Positions 1-6,241 of a stretch of 7,523 nucleotides of DNA are shown piece by piece (position 1 is the stretch's first letter; each line of letters opens with the position of its first letter). The notes beneath the pieces were generated by a model, which did no database searches, was not told the DNA's origin, and was given only the letters and a program-made list of their open reading frames with translations. This stretch comes from JASFQI01 sp050115555 (lineage in GTDB: Bacteria; Desulfobacterota; DSM-4660; Desulfatiglandales; HGW-15): positions 1 through 7,523 of the forward strand of contig JASFQI010000240.1 of assembly GCA_050115555.1 (NCBI GenBank), written 5' to 3'. A program made the translations under genes and the position numbers.

Positions 1-273
1 GCCCGTGGCCATGATGAAGGGAACATCGTGATACCGCTTGTCGGCGCGCACCCACACGAGCAGGTCGAAGCCGTTTCGGTTGGGCATGTTCCAGTCGCTG
101 ATCACGAGATCGATGCCGTCGGTCTGCCGAAGGCGGTCTACGGCGTCCTCGCCGTCCTTGGCCTCGATGATATTCTCGAAACCCAAGGATGTTAAAGTCT
201 TCATTTCGATTTTCCGCATGGTGGCGGCATCTTCGACCAGCAGTACGGTGATTTTGGCTGGGTCCAGGGTCAT
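1..273 (-). CDS. CheY-like response regulator receiver domain (partial, C-terminus off the left edge)
   Basis: This is the N-terminal 91 residues of a two-component receiver domain, which takes a phosphoryl group from a histidine kinase and changes the activity of an output partner. The sequence shows the beta-1 acidic pocket LLVEDAAT (Glu14, Asp15), the phosphoacceptor Asp60 within LVISDWNMPNRNG, and the switch threonine in FIMATG (Thr90). The conserved lysine and any output domain would lie to the left of position 1. The ATG is preceded by a strong GGAGGAGG ribosome site at the correct spacing. The motif DWNMP and the MRKIEMKTL helix resemble CheY rather than typical DNA-binding regulators, but a fusion to another domain cannot be excluded. 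The gene is transcribed away from the rest of the window and has a possible sigma-54 promoter about 160 bp upstream. Confidence 0.93.
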   Translation of the reverse strand, partial: MTLDPAKITVLLVEDAATMRKIEMKTLTSLGFENIIEAKDGEDAVDRLRQTDGIDLVISDWNMPNRNGFDLLVWVRADKRYHDVPFIMATG

Positions 274-432
274 AGGTCTCCTCCTCCGTGGGGGAACATC
301 AGTCCTTAAAAATGACGGTCTCGGAACGGGGCCGGCCGCCGGGATCGGGATGCGCTGAAAGGGCCTCTCCCGCGAAAGGCTCACTCTCGAAGCCGGGCTG
401 CGGAGAGGTTCCGTCTCGGATCTCGTTGAACT

Positions 433-449
433 ATCAACTTCCGTGCCAA
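433..449 (-). promoter_or_regulatory. candidate sigma-54 (RpoN) promoter for the receiver gene
   Basis: Read on the minus strand the sequence is TTGGCACG-GAAG-TTGAT. The consensus is TTGGCACG-N4-TTGCW, so the -24 element is perfect, the spacer is exact and only the C of the -12 GC is changed to A. It points at the receiver gene whose start codon lies about 160 bp downstream, which would leave a long leader. This is a pattern match only. The altered -12 base could weaken or abolish the site. Confidence 0.45.
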
Positions 450-666
450 CAGTCATTGGGTGGACGTTCATCGTGGTCAAGGCCGGAGACAAGGGGATCG
501 GTCGATCCGGGGCCGGCGGTGTGGGAACGGGATGAGTGGGAACCTTTGGCGCTTCGTCAGCAAATTGACGTTTTTGCGCCTTCCTCCTGAAGGGTCGAAG
601 GGAACGGTGAGCTCGAAACCAGAGGAGTCGGCAGAAGCGGCACCTGCGAAGGGTCCTCACCCCGGC

Positions 667-705
667 ATTGAGGAATGAAAATGCTTCGATCGCGCATTCC
701 TCAAT
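667..705. repeat. perfect 11-bp inverted repeat with a 17-nt loop
   Basis: ATTGAGGAATG (667-677) is the exact reverse complement of CATTCCTCAAT (695-705), separated by 17 nt. It lies about 35 bp beyond the stop codon of the minus-strand NifX-like gene, where a terminator would be expected. However, no T-run follows either arm on either strand, so it does not look like a standard rho-independent terminator. It could be a 3'-end stabilising hairpin or a binding site. Confidence 0.7.
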
Positions 706-740
706 CTTGCTGCGGGGAGATTCCATCACGAGGTCAGGGA

Positions 741-1286
741 TTAAAGGCGCCGGACGGCCTCGTCGCTTTGCCCTGAAGCCTCGATGAAGCGAATCCCCTT
801 CTCCTCCAGGTCCGTCTTGATGTTCCTTCCGAAGTTTCCGGCGATCATGGTGCGGACGCCCCGTTCGGCCATGAACTCGGCCACCAGGCGCCCCGTTCCT
901 CCGCCGGAGCCTGCGTGGGGGTTTTCCACGGAGCCCAGGAAAGCTCCGTTTTCATCGAAAAGGAGGAAGTAAGGGCTCCGGGCCGCCACGGTGCCGATCG
1001 GGTCCGAGGGCGTCCGCCCGCTAGACGCCACGGCGATGGCTCCTCTTGCCGTAGCTCCTTCCGGTTGCACATCAGGGGAGGCGCCCGGTGTGTTCCGGTC
1101 AATACCTGCATCTCGAGGGGCGAAGTCGTCCCCGGCCCCAACCGCCATTTTCAGACGGATGCCGCGCTCCTTGATCAAGTCCGCGGCCGCAGCCGTGAGT
1201 CGAGCCCCCTCGGGCAGCTCCCATTCCGTGATTCCCTGCTTCAACCACTTCTCCACGTCCTTCACGAAGATGAATCGTTTTTCCAC
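741..1286 (-). CDS. NifX/NifB-C-type dinitrogenase iron-molybdenum cofactor domain protein
   Basis: The C-terminal ~100 residues (about 82-178 of 181) fit the Di-Nase FeMo-co family: a beta strand IAVASSGRT, then PYFLLFDENG, the segment ENPHAGSGGGTG, the helix LVAEFMAERGV, and TMIAGNFGRN with a closing Gly-Ile-Arg strand. Family members bind or carry iron-sulfur or molybdenum-iron cluster precursors, but many are outside nitrogen fixation and have unknown roles. About 80 residues precede this domain. They include WELPEGARLTAAAADLIKERGI, which from memory resembles an N-terminal stretch in EutT/EutQ-like proteins, followed by a low-complexity linker. The start is set by the ribosome site: AGGAGG directly abuts an ATG at 1292-1290, leaving no spacer, whereas the in-frame GTG two codons later has a 6-nt spacer. 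No nitrogenase gene is visible. The gene is divergent from the methylamine-type operon and may share its regulatory region. Confidence 0.82.
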   Translation of the reverse strand: MEKRFIFVKDVEKWLKQGITEWELPEGARLTAAAADLIKERGIRLKMAVGAGDDFAPRDAGIDRNTPGASPDVQPEGATARGAIAVASSGRTPSDPIGTVAARSPYFLLFDENGAFLGSVENPHAGSGGGTGRLVAEFMAERGVRTMIAGNFGRNIKTDLEEKGIRFIEASGQSDEAVRRL

Positions 1287-1421
1287 GCGCATCCTCCTTT
1301 TTCATACTGCGCTCTGCGGCCCTTTTCCTTCTGTTCGATTCAGTGCAAACCTGTAATGAATCCTACATATTTTTCCGAAATTTGCAATATTTACTTACAT
1401 TTTTATCTCGCCGGAATCACA

Positions 1422-1437
1422 AGTGATTTATATCACA
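1422..1437. promoter_or_regulatory. candidate CRP/FNR-family operator
   Basis: AGTGATTTATATCACA contains GTGA-N6-TCAC, the half-site layout of CRP/FNR-superfamily regulators; the symmetric core GTGAT-TTAT-ATCAC has five matched pairs. Its centre lies about 83-85 bp upstream of the start point predicted from the promoter at 1480, a distance compatible with class I activation. HcpR-type regulators of sulfate reducers use a similar TGTGA-N6-TCACA-like motif, but which family member would bind is not shown by the sequence. Confidence 0.45.
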
Positions 1438-1479
1438 AGCTGAAATCGCTAGAAAATTTATTCGCGAAGGATTTTATTC

Positions 1480-1508
1480 TTGACAGGAAAAATGTAATTT
1501 TATATTCA
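1480..1508 (+). promoter_or_regulatory. candidate sigma-70 promoter for the operon
   Basis: There is a perfect -35 hexamer TTGACA at 1480-1485. The possible -10 elements are TATATT at 1501-1506 (15-bp spacer, good hexamer) or TATTCA at 1503-1508 (17-bp spacer, weaker hexamer). The element faces the ligase gene and would give a leader of about 45 nt. Neither spacing/hexamer combination is ideal, so the exact -10 is uncertain. Confidence 0.45.
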
Positions 1509-1560
1509 GGCTATCTAATGATTTGTAATTTATGTTTCATTCGCTTCAAGGGGGGAGTGC

Positions 1561-2895
1561 ATGGACAGAAAAGAGATCAAGGAGCTGATCAAGGAGCACG
1601 GCATCGATACCCTGCGGATCGATTTCCCGGACATGCACGGCGTGAGCCGCGGGAAGATCATGCCTGCAAGCCGCCTCGACGAGATCCTAGAGGAAGGCAT
1701 CAACTGCGCCAAGCCCACCTTTTCACTGGACCTGTCATACAACATTCCCCCGGGCACCGGCACGGCCGATGAAGTGAACTACGAGGACATGAACATCGTT
1801 CCGGACCCCGACACCTTTACCGTCGTCCCCTACCAGGACGGCGTAGGGCGATTTATCGGGGACATCTACGTGGAGGGAAAACCCTTTCCTTTCTCCCCCC
1901 GCTGGCTCCTCAAGAACGTCATCAAGAAGTTCGAAGAGAAAAACCTCAAACCGGTGACCGCCACCGAGCTCGAGTTCTTCGCGTTTCGCCAGGAAGGCGA
2001 CGAATTTCTTTACTACTGCGACAAGCCCAGCAACGTGTACACCACCGGCCCCCGTGTCGATCCCGTGGATCTGCTGCGCCGCCTTCAGAATATCCTCCTC
2101 CAGATGGGCATTGACGTGCTCTACCTCAACCACGAGTTCTTCCAGGCCCAGTACGAGATCAACTGGCGGCACGACCACGCCCTCAAAATGGCGGATCAGG
2201 CCTTCACGTTCAAAAACGTGGTCAAGGAGTGCGCCCACCTCAGCGGGCTGCACGTGACCTTCATGGGACGCCCGAAGGATGAAATGGGTGGAAGCGGGAA
2301 CCATCTCCACTTCTCCATCGCCGACCCCGAGACCGGGGAGAATCTCTTCTACGATCCGAAGGGGCCCCAGCAGATGTCCGAACTCATGCGCCAGTGCATC
2401 GCCGGGCAGATGGCCCACGCCAGGGGCATGACCCTCTTTTTCGCTCCGACCATCAACTCCTACAAACGATACCAGCTGAACAACTTTGCCCCGTACTACC
2501 TGGCCTGGGGCCTGGACAACCGGACCACGTACATCCGCGTACCAAGGGAGCGGAGAGGCGCCACGCGCATCGAGAACAGGGCCCCCTGCGCATCGGCCAA
2601 CCCCTACCTGGCTCTCGCCGTAGGCCTGATCGCGTGCCTGGACGGGATCGAAAACAAGCTCGACCCCGGGGACTACTACGTGGGGGACATCTACGGGGAG
2701 GAGCCCGGGAAGTTTGAAACGATGCCCCTCTACATGCGAGACGCCATCGAAGCCCTCGAGAACGACACCTACCTCTGTGACGCCGTGGGCCCGGCCATCA
2801 TTCAGAACTACCTCGCAGTCAAGCGCAACGAGGAGGAGCGTTTCAGGATCGCCGTGACCGACTGGGAGTTCAACGAGTACTTCTACCACCTCTAG
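1561..2895 (+). CDS. gmaS: glutamine-synthetase-fold ligase, probable gamma-glutamylmethylamide synthetase
   Basis: This protein has the full glutamine synthetase fold (444 residues, close to the family norm of 430-470). GS-family ligases activate glutamate with ATP as gamma-glutamyl phosphate and transfer it to ammonia or, in GmaS, to methylamine. Active-site motifs are intact: TATELEFFAF with metal ligands Glu136 and Glu138; HEFFQAQYEI with Glu192 and Glu199; GGSGNHLHFS with His248 and His250; NSYKRY with Arg303; DNRTTYIRVP with Arg321 and Arg326; and RIENR with Glu338 and Arg340. Two features depart from classical GlnA. The ammonium-site FDGSS segment near residue 55 is replaced by FSLDLSYNIP, and the C-terminal NLYxLP adenylylation motif is absent. 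Being first in an operon with three MgsABC-like genes favours GmaS, but a true GlnA or another gamma-glutamyl-amine ligase cannot be excluded. The start follows AGGGGGGAG by a short spacer. Confidence 0.85.
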   Translation: MDRKEIKELIKEHGIDTLRIDFPDMHGVSRGKIMPASRLDEILEEGINCAKPTFSLDLSYNIPPGTGTADEVNYEDMNIVPDPDTFTVVPYQDGVGRFIGDIYVEGKPFPFSPRWLLKNVIKKFEEKNLKPVTATELEFFAFRQEGDEFLYYCDKPSNVYTTGPRVDPVDLLRRLQNILLQMGIDVLYLNHEFFQAQYEINWRHDHALKMADQAFTFKNVVKECAHLSGLHVTFMGRPKDEMGGSGNHLHFSIADPETGENLFYDPKGPQQMSELMRQCIAGQMAHARGMTLFFAPTINSYKRYQLNNFAPYYLAWGLDNRTTYIRVPRERRGATRIENRAPCASANPYLALAVGLIACLDGIENKLDPGDYYVGDIYGEEPGKFETMPLYMRDAIEALENDTYLCDAVGPAIIQNYLAVKRNEEERFRIAVTDWEFNEYFYHL

Positions 2896-2944
2896 GAGGG
2901 GGGAAGAAGGTTTCGTCAACCCATCGAACGGATGGAGGTGCACC

Positions 2945-3844
2945 GTGTGTGGGATCGCCGGAATCATCGCAAGGGATGCGCACGCCCTGGGCAATGACCT
3001 CGTCAGCATGCTCAAGGAGCTCATTCACCGGGGAAAGGACGCCACAGGACTCGCCGTGTACGAGGTGAGGGATGACGTCCAGGTGCGGGTCGCGCTGACA
3101 GACCCCGAGTACAGGAAGGAGTTGGAAGAGATCATCGGGCGGTATGGAACCGCCAAGGATGGGAGGCTGTATCAGGGGGAGGGCGTGTTCACGTTTTACG
3201 AGGCCTCCGTGGACCTGGATCCAGCCAATGTGTTTCTTCTGAACTGGGACATCGACACCCACCCAGGGCTCTGCGTGCACTCCATCGGACAACACATCAA
3301 AGTGTACAAAGACCAGGGTTCGGCCGAGAATCTTCAGCAGAGGCACGACATTCCCCCGGTTTCCTCGACCCACGGGATCGGACACGTCCGCCTGGCAACG
3401 GAGAGTGTGGAGAACATCAACTTCGCCCACCCGTTCGTCTCCTACATCGACCCGGAAATGGCCATCGTGCACAACGGCCAGTTCACCAACTACTTCAACA
3501 CGAGGCGAAAGCTGGAGCGGCTCGGCGTCCGCTTCAAGACGAACAATGATTCCGAGATGGCCGCGCACTTCCTGGCCTACCACATGAAGGAAGAAGGGCT
3601 CACCCTGGAAGAGGCCCTCTACCTCGGCCTGGACGAGTTCGACGGAGTGTTCACGCTCCTCGTGAGCACGCCCACTCAGATCGGGGCCTTGCGGGACCGG
3701 CTCGGGATCAAGCCCATGCTCTACTTTGAAAAGGATGAGAACACCGTTCTCTTCGGCTCGGAGCAGATCTGCTTAACCCCTATCGTATCCGACGTCTATG
3801 CCACGGAGATGGAACCGGGAGGGGTGATGACATGGTCCGTTTAG
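2945..3844 (+). CDS. mgsA: stand-alone class II glutamine amidotransferase, MgsA-like (N-methylglutamate synthase subunit A)
   Basis: This is a 299-residue Ntn-hydrolase amidotransferase without any synthetase or phosphoribosyltransferase domain. Such domains release an amine from a gamma-glutamyl amide and pass it to a partner subunit. The GTG start is fixed by the Cys at position 2 (MCGIAG), the N-terminal nucleophile exposed after Met removal, and by GGAGGTG 6 nt upstream. Other family motifs are HRGKDATG (28-35), GHVRLATES (146-154), the oxyanion-hole HNG (176-178), NNDSE (200-204), LRDRLGIKP (249-257) and FGSE (270-273). About 110 residues separate the HRG and GHVRLAT motifs, longer than in compact GATase II domains. 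In the pathway MgsA would act on gamma-glutamylmethylamide or glutamine. The gene sits 49 nt after the ligase and overlaps mgsB. An ordinary split glutamate synthase amidotransferase is the alternative. Confidence 0.87.
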   Translation: MCGIAGIIARDAHALGNDLVSMLKELIHRGKDATGLAVYEVRDDVQVRVALTDPEYRKELEEIIGRYGTAKDGRLYQGEGVFTFYEASVDLDPANVFLLNWDIDTHPGLCVHSIGQHIKVYKDQGSAENLQQRHDIPPVSSTHGIGHVRLATESVENINFAHPFVSYIDPEMAIVHNGQFTNYFNTRRKLERLGVRFKTNNDSEMAAHFLAYHMKEEGLTLEEALYLGLDEFDGVFTLLVSTPTQIGALRDRLGIKPMLYFEKDENTVLFGSEQICLTPIVSDVYATEMEPGGVMTWSV

Positions 3845-4533
3845 ACTTGGAGGGAATGACCTCGACAGAGGTCAATCGACGGCTCAAGGAGCTGATTCAG
3901 ACCGAAAGCGAAATCGAAGTCGTCCACACGCACTCCATCCACAACTTCGCCACCGCTCTCAAGGGGAGCGGCCGAATCACCCTTCACGGCAGTACGGGAT
4001 TCTACACGGGAGGCTTCCTTCAAGGGCCGACGCTCGTCATCAAGGGCAACACGGGATGGTACACGGGTGACAACATGTCGGCCGGTGAGATCATCGTGGA
4101 GATGAACACCGGAAGCAACGCCGCACCTTCGATCGTGGGAGGGAACGTCGTGATCCGTGGCAACAGCGGGAGCCGCGCCGGTTTCGGCATGAAGGGCGGG
4201 AATCTGATCGTCTGCGGGAACGTGGGCCGATGGACCGGGAAAATGACCCTTGGAGGCCGGATCGTTCTCCTGGGCGAAGTGGGAGAAGGCGTCGGGGAGT
4301 CCATGTACAACGGCGTGATTCACGTCCTCGATCCCGAGGTGGAGGGCAAGCTGGGCGGCAATGTCAAGGTGGTTCCCATTGGGGATTCGGAAAAGAAGGC
4401 CCTGGAGTCCCTGTTCGCCACCTACGGCATCGAACGGGGCGTGGACGATTTCCGGAGCGTTGTCCCCAGGGTTTACGGCCGTCATGAATACAAGCTCTTT
4501 CAGCCGGGACACAAGAAGGGGGGGCAGGCCTGA
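3832..4533 (+). CDS. mgsB: GXGXG beta-helix protein, glutamate synthase alpha C-terminal domain, MgsB-like
   Basis: This 233-residue protein corresponds to the right-handed beta-helix at the C-terminus of GltB, which has a structural role in holding the amidotransferase and synthase domains and the amine tunnel together. Successive coils are visible as a repeating Gly-Asn-x-Gly-x-x-x-Gly pattern of roughly 19-22 residues: GSTGFYTG (53-60), GNTGWYTG (72-79), GNSGSRAGFG (110-119), GNVGRWTG (129-136) and GEVGEGVGE (148-156). A helical tail of about 50 residues (from roughly 185) follows. No catalytic residues are expected. The ATG lies 13 nt inside the end of the upstream gene with GGGAGG ahead of it, and the stop overlaps the next start as TGATG, implying translational coupling and stoichiometric synthesis of the three subunits. 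Confidence 0.88.
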   Translation: MVRLDLEGMTSTEVNRRLKELIQTESEIEVVHTHSIHNFATALKGSGRITLHGSTGFYTGGFLQGPTLVIKGNTGWYTGDNMSAGEIIVEMNTGSNAAPSIVGGNVVIRGNSGSRAGFGMKGGNLIVCGNVGRWTGKMTLGGRIVLLGEVGEGVGESMYNGVIHVLDPEVEGKLGGNVKVVPIGDSEKKALESLFATYGIERGVDDFRSVVPRVYGRHEYKLFQPGHKKGGQA

Positions 4534-5825
4534 TGACCACGGAAGAAAAGAAACCCAAGCCCAAAGATATCCAGAGGGGGGTATGGTCTTCCGAGACCAT
4601 CGCCGAAATCAAAGTGAAGGCCGAGAGCGGAAAGCACCGAATCCGCGGGTGCGGCACCCCGAGGAAATTTCCGAACTTCGACGACCTGCTCTTCCTTCCG
4701 GCGCAGCTTACCCGGATGTCCGTAGACACCTACCGTGAGCCCTGCGAGACCCGGACCGTCCTGGGAAAACGGTTTGCCAAGAACCCCCTTGTCATTGAAA
4801 CCCCGATCATGATCTCCGGCATGTCCTACGGCGCCCTGAGCAAGGAGGCCAAGATCGCCCTGGCCAAGGCCACGGACATCGTGGGCACGTCCATCAACAA
4901 CGGCGAGGGCGGGCTGCTCCCGGAGGAACGCGGAAACTCCTACAAGCAGGTGGTCCAGATCCTTCCGAGCCGGATCGGTTTTTCGCTTCACAACATCGAG
5001 GTGGCCGACGCGCTGGAGATCATCGTGGGGATCGGGGCCAAGCCGGGGCTCTCCGGCCACCTGATGGGCAGCAAGATCACCGAGGAGATTGCCAAGTTCC
5101 GGCAGCTGCCCCAGGGGATCGACCTCCACAGCCACCCCCGCCACGGGGATATCTTCGGAGCGGACGACCTCTGCCTGAAGATGGAGGAGCTGCGGGACGT
5201 GACGGACAGTCAGATTCCCATCTTCATCAAGATCGCAGCCGGCCGCGTGTGGGAGGACGTGAAGATAGCGGTCAAGGCAGGTGTGGACGGGATCGTGATC
5301 GACGGCGCGGAGGGGGGGACCGGCGCCGCCCCGGTGGTCGCGGCGAACAACATCGGGGTTCCTGCCCTTCCCGCCCTGGTCCAGGCCGTGCGGGCGCTGG
5401 AGGATGCCGGGGTCAAGGACGAGGTCAGCCTGGTCCTCTCGGGCGGCATCAAGGACGGAGCGGATGTGGCCAAGGCCCTGGCGCTGGGTGCGGACGCTGT
5501 GGCCATAGCCACGGGGGCCATGGTGGCCATGGGCTGTGTGGTGTGCCTTCGATGTCACGAGGGGAAATGCCCTTACGGCATCGGCACGCAGGATCCCGAG
5601 CTTCGCGCTCGGCTGAACATCGATGAGGCCGCCCAGCGCGTGGCCAACTATATTCAGGGCATGACCTATGAGGCCGTCATTCTGGCCAAGGCGGCCGGCA
5701 AGAGCAAGCTGCGCAGCCTCGAACGGGAGGACCTGCGGTCCCTGACCCTCGAGGCCTGCGCCATGACAGGGGTTCCGTTGGTGGGCACCAACTACACCTT
5801 TGGCGAGCAGTTCGGGTTCTGCTGA
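4533..5825 (+). CDS. mgsC: FMN- and Fe-S-dependent glutamate synthase core domain protein, MgsC-like
   Basis: This 430-residue protein matches the central FMN barrel of glutamate synthase. Visible motifs include TPIMISGMSYGALS (90-103), INNGEGG (121-127), GAKPGLSGHLMGSKI (168-182), HPRHGDIFGADDL (201-213), FIKIAAG (231-237), VIDGAEGGTGAAP (255-267), LSGGIKDGADVAKALALGA (302-320) and DAVAIATGAM. Cluster ligands fit the GltB [3Fe-4S] pattern C-x5-C-x4-C at Cys335, Cys341 and Cys346, with an extra Cys338 in between (CVVCLRCHEGKC), followed by PYGIGTQ. It would combine 2-oxoglutarate or glutamate with the amine delivered by MgsA/MgsB; in the N-methylglutamate pathway the product is N-methylglutamate. 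The ATG overlaps the preceding TGA by one base. The chain ends on a cysteine (FGFC). NADPH-GOGAT beta is not adjacent, which argues against conventional glutamate synthase. Confidence 0.88.
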   Translation: MTTEEKKPKPKDIQRGVWSSETIAEIKVKAESGKHRIRGCGTPRKFPNFDDLLFLPAQLTRMSVDTYREPCETRTVLGKRFAKNPLVIETPIMISGMSYGALSKEAKIALAKATDIVGTSINNGEGGLLPEERGNSYKQVVQILPSRIGFSLHNIEVADALEIIVGIGAKPGLSGHLMGSKITEEIAKFRQLPQGIDLHSHPRHGDIFGADDLCLKMEELRDVTDSQIPIFIKIAAGRVWEDVKIAVKAGVDGIVIDGAEGGTGAAPVVAANNIGVPALPALVQAVRALEDAGVKDEVSLVLSGGIKDGADVAKALALGADAVAIATGAMVAMGCVVCLRCHEGKCPYGIGTQDPELRARLNIDEAAQRVANYIQGMTYEAVILAKAAGKSKLRSLEREDLRSLTLEACAMTGVPLVGTNYTFGEQFGFC

Positions 5826-5917
5826 TGCCATGCCTCTTGTGGAACAAGGGTGCAGCGGGGTCGGCCGAAGCCGTGGGTCCCTTCACAGCTGATGACACCT
5901 TGTAAACGGGTTTGAGC
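5826..5917. other. short gap between the mgs-like and redox genes
   Basis: This is the largest gap in the operon. It contains a 7-bp hairpin with one T-G pair and a GGA loop (5834-5840 with 5844-5850) just after the mgsC stop, with no following T-run, so it is not a standard terminator. A weak hairpin here could separate expression of the upstream synthase genes from the downstream redox genes, but this is speculative. Confidence 0.4.
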
Positions 5918-6238
5918 ATGATGCGTATTGAAGAGCATCCCATTCTGGGGACATTTGAAAAGGGCAGGAAGGTTCGGTTCACCTTTGACGGCCGGGACAT
6001 GGAAGGCTTTGAAGGAGAGCCCATCGCCATTGCGTTGAAGAGCAACGGTGTGATGGTGCACCGCTACACCATCAAACGCAATGAGCCGCGGGGCGTTTTC
6101 TGCGCGATCGGACGCTGCACGGACTGCATCATGGTGGTGGACGGAATCCCCAATGTCCGGACGTGTGTGGAACCGCTGAGAGAAGGAATGGTGGTTCAGA
6201 CTCAAATCGGCAAAGGACCTGGAAAGACATCGGAGTGA
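5918..6238 (+). CDS. small [2Fe-2S] ferredoxin-fold subunit (SoxA N-terminal/HcnA-like)
   Basis: This 106-residue protein has the plant-type [2Fe-2S] layout of the SoxA N-terminal/HcnA family. Cys62, Cys67, Cys70 and Cys83 form C-x4-C-x2-C-x12-C in FCAIGRCTDCIMVVDG and VRTC. The N-terminal beta-grasp half shows VRFTFDGRDMEGFEGEPIA. In sarcosine oxidase alpha, MgdC and amino-acid dehydrogenases of the opine, hydroxyproline and HCN-synthase type, this domain relays electrons from the flavin subunits. Here it is a separate gene rather than fused to an FAD domain. The start is uncertain: tandem ATGs at 5918 and 5921 are both possible, a TTG lies at 5912, and only a weak ACGGG site precedes them. 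It ends 3 nt before the FAD gene, so the two are presumably co-translated. The true partner and substrate are not shown by this sequence. Confidence 0.85.
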   Translation: MMRIEEHPILGTFEKGRKVRFTFDGRDMEGFEGEPIAIALKSNGVMVHRYTIKRNEPRGVFCAIGRCTDCIMVVDGIPNVRTCVEPLREGMVVQTQIGKGPGKTSE

Positions 6239-6241
6239 GCC

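Larger units (their letters stand above)
274..740. other. 467-bp non-coding region between the receiver gene and the NifX-like gene
   Basis: No open frame here has a convincing ribosome site or recognisable protein motif; the plus-strand frames are rich in Arg, Pro, Gly and Ser, as expected of unconstrained GC-rich DNA. Supported content is limited to the receiver gene's ribosome site next to position 273, the sigma-54-like element at 433-449 and the inverted repeat at 667-705. A small RNA or untranslated leader could be present, but nothing identifies one. Confidence 0.6.
1287..1560. other. AT-rich divergent intergenic region
   Basis: This segment separates the minus-strand NifX-like gene from the plus-strand operon. 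From about 1330 to 1540 it is far more AT-rich than the surrounding genes, as expected for a promoter region. It holds a CRP/FNR-type palindrome, a direct repeat ATCACAAG (1416-1423 and 1432-1439), a candidate sigma-70 promoter towards the operon, and at its right end the operon's ribosome site AGGGGGGAG. Confidence 0.75.

Noticed and set aside
495..508. Short inverted repeat GGATCG-GT-CGATCC
   Set aside because: Six-bp arms of GATC-type sequence are common in GC-rich DNA and nothing else supports a site here.
288..590. Plus-strand frame of about 100 codons in the non-coding region
   Set aside because: No recognisable motif, no convincing ribosome site, and composition typical of random GC-rich sequence.
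1345..1395. Possible minus-strand sigma-70 promoter (TTGCAA with TAGGAT) for the NifX-like gene
   Set aside because: Both hexamers match only four of six positions and the region is AT-rich, so chance matches are expected.
1735..3024. Long minus-strand open frame (429 codons) opposite the ligase gene
   Set aside because: It is antisense to a gene with every GS active-site motif, its translation is Val/Gly/His-rich without recognisable motifs, and it is explained by the GC-biased third positions of the real gene.
2945..5825. Reading the three genes as a frameshifted single gltB
   Set aside because: Each has its own ribosome site and complete domain boundaries, the order differs from GltB (the beta-helix precedes the FMN core), and separate genes in this order are the known MgsABC layout.
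4500..5831. Long minus-strand open frame (443 codons) opposite the MgsC-like gene
   Set aside because: It mirrors a gene with clear FMN and Fe-S motifs; its own translation shows no family signature and no ribosome site.
5834..5850. Hairpin after the MgsC-like stop as a rho-independent terminator
   Set aside because: The stem is only 7 bp with a wobble pair and no T-run follows; the downstream genes are in the same orientation and functionally related.
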